This document shows positions 31,283 through 39,620 of a DNA stretch of 64,000 bases, piece by piece. The stretch is taken from assembly GCA_045544035.1 (NCBI GenBank), contig JAZPYE010000002.1, positions 8,594 to 72,593 of the forward strand, read 5' to 3'. Below the pieces are notes generated by a model. It was not told the DNA's origin and ran no database searches. It saw nothing but the letters and a program-made list of their open reading frames with translations. Numbering within the stretch: the first letter of the stretch is position 1; every line of letters begins with the position of its first letter. This stretch comes from SIG587 sp045544035 (GTDB lineage: Bacteria; Bacillota; Clostridia; Oscillospirales; Acutalibacteraceae). Made by a program: the position numbers and the translations under genes.

Positions 31283-33113
31283 AGCACACACCCTCTCCGT
31301 AGCAATTTGCACCGCAGGCCGCACAGGAAATGCGGCAGTTGGGTGTTGTTACGGCTTTTTTGGCAAGCTCATTTTGCCTTATAAAAAATTCCTTGGTAAC
31401 ACCATAATCAAAATGCTCCCACGGGAAAATCTCATCAAAGTCCCTTGCACGGTTGGCATAAAATGCAGTGTCTACACCGCACTCGCTAAATGCCTCAAGC
31501 CATTTTTCAATTTTGAAGCACTCACTCCAGCCGTCAAGCCTGCAGCCCTTTTTAAAGGCACTTAAAATGACCTCGCCCAGCCTTCTATCTCCTCGGGCAA
31601 AAACGCCCTCTAAAAAGCTTGTGGGGGAATCGTGATAGCTGAGAGTGACCTTTTTAGTGGTGATGCAGGATTTTAAATATTCCTGGCGGCGCCTTATTTC
31701 ATCTCGGGTTATCTGAGGCTCAAACTGGAAAGGAGTGAACGGCTTTGGCACAAAGGTGGAAACACTGACGCTGACATTAACGCTCTTGCCCTTTGGTCTA
31801 TCAGGCAAACGGTAAAATTCATTAACCACCCTTTGAGCAAGGTCGGCAATGCCCTTTAAATCCTCATCGGTTTCGGTGGGCAGGCCCAGCATAAAATAAA
31901 GTTTAACATTTGTATAGCCGCCTTTAAATGCCATTCGGCAGGTGGAAATAATTTCCTCCTCGGTAATATTTTTATTGATAACATCGCGAAGGCGTTGTGT
32001 GCCCGCTTCGGGAGCAAAGGTTAGGCCGCTTTTTCTAACATACTGAATTTTTTCCAGCAGCTCCTCGGAAAAGTTATCAATTCTAAGACTTGGAAGAGAA
32101 AGGCTTATATTTCTTTCTTGGGTCCAGTCAAGCATTTTATTAAGCAGTGGCTCAATTTCCCTATAATCACTGGTACTTAGCGATGAAAGGGAAATTTCAT
32201 CATAGCCTGTTGACTCGCAAAGTGCCTTTGCCTGATTATTAACGGTATCGGCACTTTTTTCTCTTACAGGGCGGTAGATAAAGCCTGCCTGGCAAAAACG
32301 GCAGCCTCTTATACAGCCACGGTAGATTTCCTGAACGGCACGGTCGTGAACAATTTCTATGTAAGGCACAACAAAGCTTTCAGGGTAAAACACCTTGTCC
32401 ATATCCTTAATAATTCTTTTTTCAATAACGGCAGGGGCATTTTCCCTTGGTGTGATGCTTTTAATTGTGCCATCGATGTTATATTCAAAATCATAAAGGC
32501 TGGGCACATAAACACCCTTAATTTGTGCCGCTTCCCTTAAAAACTCTTGCTTGGTTGAGCCCTTTGCCTTGTGAATTTTATAAAGGTCAATAAGCTCCAA
32601 ATCCACCTCTTCGCCCTCACCTAAAAAGAAAAGGTCAACAAAATCGGCAAGGGGTTCGCAGTTGCAAGTACACGGGCCGCCTGCCACAACGAGGGGGGAA
32701 AGTGAATGCCTATCCTTTGATTTTAGAGGAATTTTTGCAAGGTCAAGCATATTGAGAACATTGGTGTAGGAAAGTTCATACTGAAGCGTAAAGCCTACAA
32801 TGTCAAAATCACAAACAGGGTCACGACTCTCAAGGGCAAAAAGAGAAATATCCTTTTCACGCATTACCTGCTCAAAATCTGTCCAGGGGGCAAAAACCCT
32901 TTCACACCAAATATCATCGCGGGCATTAAACTGTGAATAAAGAATTTTCATGCCAAGGTGGGACATACCGATTTCATAGATGTCGGGAAAGCAAAAGGCA
33001 AACCTTACATCTACGCTATTTTTATCCTTTATTACGCTGTTAATTTCACCGCCTGAATATCTTCCCGGTTTTTGAACCGTTAAAAGCAGTGCTTCAAGTT
33101 GTTTTTGTTCCAT
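31269..33113 (-). CDS. TIGR03960 family B12-binding/radical SAM protein
   Basis: 614 aa. An N-terminal cobalamin-binding-like domain (CFPDIYEIGMSHLGMKILY, then LFALESRDPVCDFDIVGFTLQYELSYTNVLNML) precedes a radical-SAM core with CIRGCRFCQAG as the CxxxCxxC cluster motif; the C-terminal tail is cysteine-rich (CRISCAACGANCYGEGVCYE). It forms a conserved pair with the DUF2344 protein. In many Firmicutes ribonuclease G and rplU-rpmA follow; here the convergent FkbM gene follows instead. Confidence 0.93.
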   Translation of the reverse strand: MEQKQLEALLLTVQKPGRYSGGEINSVIKDKNSVDVRFAFCFPDIYEIGMSHLGMKILYSQFNARDDIWCERVFAPWTDFEQVMREKDISLFALESRDPVCDFDIVGFTLQYELSYTNVLNMLDLAKIPLKSKDRHSLSPLVVAGGPCTCNCEPLADFVDLFFLGEGEEVDLELIDLYKIHKAKGSTKQEFLREAAQIKGVYVPSLYDFEYNIDGTIKSITPRENAPAVIEKRIIKDMDKVFYPESFVVPYIEIVHDRAVQEIYRGCIRGCRFCQAGFIYRPVREKSADTVNNQAKALCESTGYDEISLSSLSTSDYREIEPLLNKMLDWTQERNISLSLPSLRIDNFSEELLEKIQYVRKSGLTFAPEAGTQRLRDVINKNITEEEIISTCRMAFKGGYTNVKLYFMLGLPTETDEDLKGIADLAQRVVNEFYRLPDRPKGKSVNVSVSVSTFVPKPFTPFQFEPQITRDEIRRRQEYLKSCITTKKVTLSYHDSPTSFLEGVFARGDRRLGEVILSAFKKGCRLDGWSECFKIEKWLEAFSECGVDTAFYANRARDFDEIFPWEHFDYGVTKEFFIRQNELAKKAVTTPNCRISCAACGANCYGEGVCYEKR

Positions 33114-33175
33114 AAAGGGCTCCTTAAAGAATTGATTACTTCAATTATTCTATCACAAAAAGCCCTTTAAAACAA

Positions 33176-33769
33176 CTACATTTTGATTATTACCCCCATA
33201 ATCACATAAAGTCCCAAAACGGCCAAAGAAAGGTTGATTTTTCCCATTAAAATGCCCGAAACGCCGAGGAAAACCGCAAGGGCGCCGCAAAGAAGGGATA
33301 AAATATCGAGAATTACCTCGCATTTTGAGGCTGACACAACTTTTGTAAGCATTAGATAAATAATGCTGCCCCCATCAAGACCGCGAACGGGAAGCAAATT
33401 AAAGGCAAAAATAAGCAGGTTAATTGCCGAAAAGCTGATAAAAAATGGCACCTTTAAAAAATAATAAAGCATAAATGCAAGCGCCGCAAAAAGCAAATTT
33501 GAAAGGGGACCTGAAAGGAGGATAAAAAGCTCTCCTTCCTTTTTTACGCCAAAGCCCCTTACAATTTGGATACTGCCGGGAATGAGGTTGATTTTTTTAG
33601 GCTGGCAGTGCAGTACAAACATTGCCGCAAGGTGACCCGCTTCGTGAAAAGCGGTGGCTAAAAAAACCGGCAAAATAAAGCCTGTCTTATCAATAATCAG
33701 TGCAAGGGTTAAAACCGCCATAAAGAAAAAAGAAACATTTATTTCGGTTGAAAAAATTTTAAATTTCAT
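33176..33769 (-). CDS. spoIVFB: M50 site-2 protease, SpoIVFB-like
   Basis: 197 aa with about five membrane segments. The zinc motif is HEAGH near residues 42-46 and the third ligand lies in NLLPVRGLDGG. In B. subtilis SpoIVFB cleaves pro-sigma-K in the mother-cell membrane. The assignment rests on the compact size and on the gene directly upstream encoding a SpoIVFA-like M23 protein, with a 4-base ATGA overlap; the CBS domain of some SpoIVFBs is absent. Confidence 0.85.
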   Translation of the reverse strand: MKFKIFSTEINVSFFFMAVLTLALIIDKTGFILPVFLATAFHEAGHLAAMFVLHCQPKKINLIPGSIQIVRGFGVKKEGELFILLSGPLSNLLFAALAFMLYYFLKVPFFISFSAINLLIFAFNLLPVRGLDGGSIIYLMLTKVVSASKCEVILDILSLLCGALAVFLGVSGILMGKINLSLAVLGLYVIMGVIIKM

Positions 33770-34473
33770 TTGCTTAAAAACCACTGTGGGTCAAGACGTG
33801 CTCCGCCCACTATTATTTCAAAATGCAGGTGTGGTCCCGTTGACCTGCCAGTGCTGCCAACCTTTGCCACACACTCCTCCGCTTTCACACTTTGACCCTC
33901 ATTAACCGTTATCTTGCTGCAGTGTGCATAAAGGGTGTAAAATTCCTCGGAATGGCGGATTTTAACAAAGTTGCCGTAACCGCCTTCTTCATAGCCAACC
34001 TCCTCAACAACTCCAGCCATAACCGATAAAACATCGGTGCCGCTGTTTGCCGCAATGTCAAGACCCTGGTGTGTGGCAGGAGCGTTTGTAAAGGGGTCTG
34101 CCCTTCCCCCAAATTCCGATGTAACAAAGCCGCTGACCGGCCACGGCATTGTGTTTGATACCTCGGTTTCTTCTTTGGTTATTTCGCTTTTTTCTTCGGT
34201 TTTTGAGGGTCTTGCCTCTGAACCCTCAGCGGTGGTGTTTGTTATGACTACCTGCGGCTCGGTTTCCTTAATTTCGTTTTCCAAATCGTTATCCTTTAAA
34301 ACCTCATTTACATTGGTGTTGGTTTCAAAATTAGCCCTGTACCAATTTCCAAATTCACCGTAAACATTACCGCCAAGGGCCTTGACGGTAAGCACTGAAA
34401 GGATTATTAAAAAAACGACGGTGCACTGAAGAAGTATTATTGCAAATTTGGGGTCCTTTAATAATTTTTCCAT
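33766..34473 (-). CDS. M23 peptidase, SpoIVFA-like partner of the site-2 protease
   Basis: 235 aa. One N-terminal membrane segment (about residues 11-34), a low-complexity acidic linker, then a LytM/M23 domain: HQGLDIA carries the first zinc ligands and HLHFE the second pair, so all four expected residues are present. SpoIVFA of B. subtilis has a related but inactive domain and holds SpoIVFB in check. Position and coupling to spoIVFB suggest the same role; SpoIIQ is the other candidate. RBS GAAGGGAA lies upstream of the ATG. Confidence 0.82.
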   Translation of the reverse strand: MEKLLKDPKFAIILLQCTVVFLIILSVLTVKALGGNVYGEFGNWYRANFETNTNVNEVLKDNDLENEIKETEPQVVITNTTAEGSEARPSKTEEKSEITKEETEVSNTMPWPVSGFVTSEFGGRADPFTNAPATHQGLDIAANSGTDVLSVMAGVVEEVGYEEGGYGNFVKIRHSEEFYTLYAHCSKITVNEGQSVKAEECVAKVGSTGRSTGPHLHFEIIVGGARLDPQWFLSK

Positions 34474-34533
34474 GACATTCTCGTTCCCTTCTTTTTTATA
34501 TAAATATATTTTAAAGGGAGTCGAGATATGATA

Positions 34534-34566
34534 AAAGCGACCGCATCTTTTTGATGCGGTCGCTTT
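34534..34566 (-). terminator. terminator after spoVM
   Basis: A perfect 14-bp stem, 34534-34547 with 34553-34566, and a 5-base loop; on the minus strand it is followed by TTTTAT. It ends the long yicC-to-spoVM operon. Confidence 0.88.
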
Positions 34567-34574
34567 ATGTATTT

Positions 34575-34661
34575 TTAATTATCTTGCCTTTTTTTAATGC
34601 CGAAGAACATTCTGAGTATTCCGCTTAAAAACTTAGGACTTTTAACCAAAACAACCTTCAT
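34575..34661 (-). CDS. spoVM: stage V sporulation protein SpoVM
   Basis: 28 aa, beginning MKVVLVKSPKFL and continuing SGILRMFFGIKKRQDN. It aligns with B. subtilis SpoVM (26 aa; PKFLGG, IVR, then a basic tail): an amphipathic helix that recognises the convex forespore membrane and anchors SpoIVA for coat assembly. GGAGG lies nine bases before the ATG. Gene order supports it: in B. subtilis spoVM also follows rlmN-prpC-prkC-cpgA(rsgA), with rpe and thiN between, which are missing here. The proline-lysine-phenylalanine-leucine core and the isoleucine-x-arginine are kept. Confidence 0.88.
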   Translation of the reverse strand: MKVVLVKSPKFLSGILRMFFGIKKRQDN

Positions 34662-34683
34662 TAAAGCAAACCTCCGTCAGTGT

Positions 34684-34833
34684 CTATTTAAATGCACAGC
34701 TAATTCCCAGAATTATCACGGCAATGGCGAGAACTCCCACCAAAAAATCCGACGGGCAAATGCAGGCAAGTGCAATTCCCACCGCAAAGGCTATTGCTAA
34801 AATCCCCTTATTAGTGCAGTTTTTCCTACGCAC
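34684..34833 (-). CDS. 49-aa hydrophobic membrane protein upstream of spoVM
   Basis: GTG start at 34833 with GGTGGTGA upstream; the stop is TAG at 34684. The product begins MRRKNCTNKG and has two hydrophobic runs, roughly residues 11-25 and 30-46, separated by CPSDF, so a hairpin in the membrane is likely. I do not recognise a family. It lies between rsgA and spoVM, where other genomes have rpe and thiN, and is read in the same direction, so coexpression with spoVM is expected. Confidence 0.65.
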   Translation of the reverse strand: MRRKNCTNKGILAIAFAVGIALACICPSDFLVGVLAIAVIILGISCAFK

Positions 34834-34899
34834 CCTGTCACCACCGTTTAAATAATTCTTACACTAACAGTATAAGCGGGCAGGTTGCAATTTGTTACA

Positions 34900-35787
34900 C
34901 TAATTTTTTCTTTTGATCTCCCAAGGCTTCAAATCCTTGACCTCATTATAAAGGGCAACATAGCTTTCAAATCTGCTTTTTGAAATTTCACCCTTAATTA
35001 CAGCCTCAATAACTGCACAGTCCTTTTCAGCTGTGTGAGAACAGCCCGTAAAACGGCAACCATTCAAAAAAGGCCCAAACTCTCTGAATAAAAACGGCAG
35101 ATTTTCTTTAAAATCCAAATCAAATTTATCGTTTTCCACCGAGGCAAAGCCAGGCGTGTCAGCAACAAGACCGCCGTGTGAGTTTACAAAAAGCTCAACC
35201 GTTCGCGTTGTGTGGCGACCGCGACCCAGTTTACGGCTTACCTCACCCGTGGCAAAGGAAATTTCGGGCAAAAGACGAGATAAAATGCTGGATTTGCCAA
35301 CACCTGAATTTCCCGCAAAGGCACAGGTGCAATTTTTAAGCTCAGATTTAATGTCCTCAACCTTTTCCCCGCTTTTGCAGGAAACGGTGTAGACCTTAAA
35401 TCCCGCTTTTTCATAAATAGAAGCCCAAATTGAAAAATCGCCCAAATCACTTTTGTTGAAAATGAGAACGGGCTCAATTTCAGCCATTTCACAAATGGCG
35501 ATAAGCCTGTCAATAAGCAGGGCATTGGGGGCAGGATTTTCGTAAGCAGACACGATAAACAGCTTATCAAGGTTTGCAATAAGCGGTCTTGCAAGACAGT
35601 TTTTACGGGGCAAAATTTCCTCCACAACGCCACTTTTCTCGCTTGTTTTTGAAAAAAACACCCTATCGCCCACAATGGGAGAGATGTTTTCCTTGCGGAA
35701 AACACCTCTTGCCTTGCATTCAAAAATACCCGTTTCGTTTTTTACATAATAAAAGCCCGAAATTGCTTTAATTATAATACCTTCCAT
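34900..35787 (-). CDS. rsgA: ribosome small-subunit-dependent GTPase A
   Basis: 295 aa. Circularly permuted GTPase that assists late 30S maturation. An N-terminal OB domain precedes FNKSDLGD (G4), then GNSGVGKSSILSRL (G1), DTPGF (G3) and the C-terminal zinc motif FLNGCRFTGCSHTAEKDCAV. Called cpgA in B. subtilis, where it is also next to prkC. It starts 14 bases after prkC ends. Confidence 0.96.
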   Translation of the reverse strand: MEGIIIKAISGFYYVKNETGIFECKARGVFRKENISPIVGDRVFFSKTSEKSGVVEEILPRKNCLARPLIANLDKLFIVSAYENPAPNALLIDRLIAICEMAEIEPVLIFNKSDLGDFSIWASIYEKAGFKVYTVSCKSGEKVEDIKSELKNCTCAFAGNSGVGKSSILSRLLPEISFATGEVSRKLGRGRHTTRTVELFVNSHGGLVADTPGFASVENDKFDLDFKENLPFLFREFGPFLNGCRFTGCSHTAEKDCAVIEAVIKGEISKSRFESYVALYNEVKDLKPWEIKRKN

Positions 35788-35801
35788 TAAAAGTTCCTTT
35801 A

Positions 35802-37811
35802 CTATACTTCTTCATTTTCTACTTCTTCATTTTCCACTTCTTCATTTTCTACTTCTTTTTTAGGATATTCATAGGTTGTTTCTTCCAGCACCTCATTTTT
35901 TTCACAGTCCACCTTGTAATTCATATAATCCTCATAGGTGGGGTTTTCAGCACCATCGGAAAGCTTCACGGTAATGTTTTCCTGCTTTACTTTTGAGGTG
36001 AACTCAACAGAACAGGTTCCCTTTTTGTTAATTTCAATTTTGTTGGGAGTTTCGTAAATCATTTCGCCGCCACTCCAAACTGAAACCTTGCCTATATCAT
36101 AAATGAAATCGGTGGGAAGCTGAACATCCAGTTTAACGGTGTACTGTGTTTCACCATTGCTAACTTCAAGGTCAACTGCGGTGCCCTCGCCAATCTGCTC
36201 CTCCTGGTCAACCGAGGGGTTCTGTCCCACAACAACACCCTTCGGAGCAGGTGAATTGTAAACATAGGTTACAACTCCCACCTTAAGGCCATCCTTCTCG
36301 AGGCGCTTTTTGGCATCCTCTTCGGTAAGTCCGATAACATTAGGCAGGGTAACATAAACCGTGGGCTTGCCAAGACTCACATAAATTGTGATTTCATCAC
36401 CCTCATAGGCGCTAAAGCCGCGCTCGGGTTGGGTTTTAACTACCAGATTCTTATCGATGTTTTCATCATTAACCTTTTCAATATTGCACTTAAAACCAAG
36501 GTTTTCGAGGGCCGTTATGGCAGAAGCATCGGTGTAACCATAAACATCGGGGACAATAACGGTCTTTTTGCCCATGCTAACATAGGCGGTGATTGTGTTG
36601 CCTGCCTTTATCTTTTTACCTTCAGGCTTTGACTGCTGATAAATGTAACCGAATTCATATTCACTGTTATTTTTCCAAACAAAATCGATTTTGCTGAAAA
36701 TTTCATCATATTCCACGTTGTTATCAACAGCTTCCCAGTGCTGACCAACAAGTTTCGGGCAGGAAATTTCGCCGCCTGTACCGCCAAAAAGCTTGGGCAG
36801 GAAAATTGAAAGAATAACGATAACACCGATAACGAAGGTAACCGCAATTCCTGCAAGAATGGGAATGATGGGTGATTTTTCTTCGCCCTCCTCCTCGGCC
36901 TCATCATCAGGGTTTACATTTGAATCGGAAATATATTTTGTGGGCGAATTATCCACAAAATAGTTATAACCAAAGGTTGCGGCAGGGTCCTTCTTAAACT
37001 CCTCTAAATCGCAAAGCATTTCAGCTGCCGATTTATAACGGCGCTCGCTGTTTTTCTGCATTGCGTGCATTGTGATTTGTTCAAGCCCTTCGGGAATAGA
37101 GCCATTGATGTCCCTTGGCATTTGGGGCTCTCTTTGAAGCTGCATAATAGCAACCGAAACGGCGCTGTCGGCCTCAAAGGGAAGCTGACCTGTAAGCATT
37201 TCATAAAGCATTACACCAACGGAATAAATGTCTGCCTTTTCATCGGTAGCATCTCCCCTTGCCTGTTCGGGGCTGATATAATGAACCGAGCCAATTGCCT
37301 TATCGGTGATTGTTCTTTGCTCGCTTCTTGCAAAACGGGCAATGCCGAAATCGGTAACCTTGATGGTGCCATCGGATAAAACCATAATGTTTTGGGGTTT
37401 GATATCACGGTGAACAATGCCCTTGTCGTGAGCATGCTGAAGACCCTTTAGAATTTGAACGGTGAAATAAAGGGCATCCTTCCAGCGGAGGCTTCCCTCC
37501 CTCTCGATAAGCTCTTTTAAAGTAATGCCGTCGATATACTCCATAACGATATACTGAATTAAATCACCAAAGCTAACATCGAAAACCTTTACAATGTTGG
37601 GGTGGGATAAAACGGCAATGGCCTTTGATTCGTTCTTAAAGCGGCGGGTAAATTCCTCGTTGGAAACAAACTCCTCCTTTAAGATTTTAACGGCAACGAT
37701 TCGGTCTTCGATGTTGTCATATGCCTTGTAAACAACTGCCATACCGCCTACGCCGATTATTTCCTTAATTTCATAGCGACCGTCAAGGCGCTTTCCTACA
37801 AATCTATCCAT
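35802..37811 (-). CDS. prkC: Ser/Thr protein kinase with PASTA domains
   Basis: 669 aa from the ATG at 37811, with AGGAG eight bases upstream. Cytoplasmic kinase domain: IGVGGMAVVYKAYD, VAVKILKEE, catalytic HRDIKPQNIM, DFGIAR, SPEQARGD. A membrane segment near residue 320-345 is followed by three extracellular PASTA repeats (for example IVPDVYGYTDASAITALENLGF and TLPNVIGLTEEDAKKRLEKDGL) that sense muropeptides, then a beta domain. The C-terminus ends in a short acidic repeat of EVENE units. Paired with its phosphatase by a 4-base-scale junction. In spore formers PrkC triggers germination in response to muropeptides. Confidence 0.96.
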   Translation of the reverse strand: MDRFVGKRLDGRYEIKEIIGVGGMAVVYKAYDNIEDRIVAVKILKEEFVSNEEFTRRFKNESKAIAVLSHPNIVKVFDVSFGDLIQYIVMEYIDGITLKELIEREGSLRWKDALYFTVQILKGLQHAHDKGIVHRDIKPQNIMVLSDGTIKVTDFGIARFARSEQRTITDKAIGSVHYISPEQARGDATDEKADIYSVGVMLYEMLTGQLPFEADSAVSVAIMQLQREPQMPRDINGSIPEGLEQITMHAMQKNSERRYKSAAEMLCDLEEFKKDPAATFGYNYFVDNSPTKYISDSNVNPDDEAEEEGEEKSPIIPILAGIAVTFVIGVIVILSIFLPKLFGGTGGEISCPKLVGQHWEAVDNNVEYDEIFSKIDFVWKNNSEYEFGYIYQQSKPEGKKIKAGNTITAYVSMGKKTVIVPDVYGYTDASAITALENLGFKCNIEKVNDENIDKNLVVKTQPERGFSAYEGDEITIYVSLGKPTVYVTLPNVIGLTEEDAKKRLEKDGLKVGVVTYVYNSPAPKGVVVGQNPSVDQEEQIGEGTAVDLEVSNGETQYTVKLDVQLPTDFIYDIGKVSVWSGGEMIYETPNKIEINKKGTCSVEFTSKVKQENITVKLSDGAENPTYEDYMNYKVDCEKNEVLEETTYEYPKKEVENEEVENEEVENEEV
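35806..35859 (-). repeat. short tandem repeat in the prkC 3' end
   Basis: A 15-base unit reading CTTCTTCATTTTCTA on the plus strand, with small variations, is repeated about three times; it encodes the EVENE repeats at the kinase C-terminus. Slippage could change the tail length. Confidence 0.8.
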
Positions 37812-37825
37812 ACTTCTTTCTCCTA

Positions 37826-38566
37826 TCACACAATTTGGTCATTGAAAATAAGAACCGTTGTTATGTTATCCTTGCCGCCGCCATCGTTTGCCGCCGATAC
37901 CAGCTGTGTCGTGGCATTCTCGCAGGATGACTCGCTGATAATTTTTATGATTTCCTCGGAGCTTAGCATATTGGAAAGCCCATCGGTGCAAATAAGCAGC
38001 ATATCCTTATCACACAAATCAAGCTCGTTATAATCAATGTTAAGGTCTTCCTCAACACCAAGTGCTCGGGTGATGATATTTTTCCTGGGGTCACTTTTGG
38101 CTTCATCGGCCGTAATCTGACCACTTTCTATCATACGCTGCACCATAGAATGGTCGGTTGTGATTTGGGAAAGTGTGTTATTCCTTATTAGATAGGCACG
38201 GCTGTCACCCACGTGAACAATGTGAGACACCGCCTTTGTTGCAATCACCGCAACCACTGTTGTTCCCATTCCCTTAAGCTCTTCGTTTTTTGATGCAGCA
38301 TCAAAAACCTCAACATTTGCCGACATAACCGCTGAGCAGAGCAGGTTTTTAATTTGGGAAGCGTTCATATTCGGTTGCCAGGAACGCAAAACATAATCAT
38401 AAATCATCTTGGTAGCCAGCGCGCTTGCAACATTACCTGCATTTGCGCCGCCCATGCCATCACAAACAACGGCAAGTGCTGCACCGCCCTCTAAAATTCG
38501 GGCAATATACGCATCCTGATTAATTTCCCGTGATTTACCCACATCGGTTTCACAAAAAATTCTCAC
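37826..38566 (-). CDS. prpC: PP2C-type protein phosphatase
   Basis: About 246 aa. Removes phosphate from PrkC targets. Metal-binding motifs: GKSREINQDAY, VVCDGMGGANAGNVAS, HVGDSRAYLIRNNTLSQITTDHSMV, LLICTDGLSNML and DNITTVLI. The start is ambiguous: a GTG at 38566 gives a typical N-terminus but its GAAGGG site is some 13 bases away; a GTG at 38578 lies too close to the site. Either start lies at or just inside the end of rlmN, so coupling is likely. Confidence 0.93.
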   Translation of the reverse strand: MRIFCETDVGKSREINQDAYIARILEGGAALAVVCDGMGGANAGNVASALATKMIYDYVLRSWQPNMNASQIKNLLCSAVMSANVEVFDAASKNEELKGMGTTVVAVIATKAVSHIVHVGDSRAYLIRNNTLSQITTDHSMVQRMIESGQITADEAKSDPRKNIITRALGVEEDLNIDYNELDLCDKDMLLICTDGLSNMLSSEEIIKIISESSCENATTQLVSAANDGGGKDNITTVLIFNDQIV

Positions 38567-38567
38567 T

Positions 38568-39602
38568 TTAAGTTTCACACCCTTCTTTTCGCCGCAGTTG
38601 TCCGCAAGAGGCCTCAATATCAGCACCCAGCGTTCGGCGAATTGTTGAATTTAATCCTTTTTTATTTAATAACTCACAAAAAAACATAATTTGTTTTTTA
38701 TCGGGTTTTTTAAACTGTGTTTCTGCAACGGGATTTGCAGGAATAAGGTTAACGTGACACATTATTCCTTTAAGCTTTTTGGCCAGCATTTCGGCACACT
38801 CCTCGGTGTCGTTAACGCCACTCATCAGGGCATATTCAAAAGAAATTCTTCGTCCCGTTGCGCTTTGATATTTTTTGCAGGCATCAAGCAGTGCGCCAAC
38901 ATTCCACTTTTTATTAACCCGCATAATTTTATCCCTTATTTCATCGCTTGGCGCGTGGAGTGAAATGGAAAGGGTTATGGGGAATTTATATTCGGCAAGC
39001 TTTAAAATGCCGCTAACCACGCCCGAGGTTGAAAGAGAGATGTGTCGAAGCCCAATGTTCATTCCCTTTTCATGGGATACGAGCTTTAAAAATCGCACGG
39101 AATTTTCAAAGTTATCAAGAGGCTCGCCCATTCCCATCATCACAACATTGCTAACTCTTATACCGTTATCCTTTTGGGCGAAAAGCAACTGTGCAATCAT
39201 TTCAGAGGCGGTTAAATTCCTTGCAAGACCGTTTATGCCCGACGCACAAAAGCTACAACCCATTCGGCAACCAACCTGGGTTGAAATGCACACGGTGTAG
39301 CCGTGGTTATATTTCATTAAAACTGATTCAATAAGCTGTCCGTCAAAAAGGCGGTAAAGATACTTAACAGTACCATCCAGCCTGCTTTCAAGGCGGCGGA
39401 CAATTTCCACATTTGCAATGTAGCATTTTTCCTCAAGCTTTTCTCTGAGCGCCTTTGAAAGATTGGTCATTTCCTCAAAAGAGGTTGCCCCTGAATGCAG
39501 CCACTTAAAAATTTGTGCGGCACGGAACTTTGGCTCGCCCATTTCCTTTAAAAGTGCTTCAAGCTCCTCTAAATAAAGGGACTTAACATCTATCTTATCC
39601 AA
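38568..39602 (-). CDS. rlmN: 23S rRNA (adenine2503-C2)-methyltransferase
   Basis: 344 aa. Radical-SAM enzyme methylating A2503 of 23S rRNA and A37 of some tRNAs. QVGCRMGCSFCASG provides the CxxxCxxC cluster; VVMMGMGEPLDNFENS and the C-terminal TIRRTLGADIEASCGQL with the catalytic cysteine complete the family pattern. It follows rsmB by about 18 bases. Confidence 0.97.
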   Translation of the reverse strand: MDKIDVKSLYLEELEALLKEMGEPKFRAAQIFKWLHSGATSFEEMTNLSKALREKLEEKCYIANVEIVRRLESRLDGTVKYLYRLFDGQLIESVLMKYNHGYTVCISTQVGCRMGCSFCASGINGLARNLTASEMIAQLLFAQKDNGIRVSNVVMMGMGEPLDNFENSVRFLKLVSHEKGMNIGLRHISLSTSGVVSGILKLAEYKFPITLSISLHAPSDEIRDKIMRVNKKWNVGALLDACKKYQSATGRRISFEYALMSGVNDTEECAEMLAKKLKGIMCHVNLIPANPVAETQFKKPDKKQIMFFCELLNKKGLNSTIRRTLGADIEASCGQLRRKEGCET

Positions 39603-39620
39603 GGGTTCACCTCTTCTTCA

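Noticed and set aside
34597..34800. 67-residue plus-strand reading frame
   Set aside because: It is antisense to spoVM and the 49-aa gene and has no ribosome site or family resemblance.
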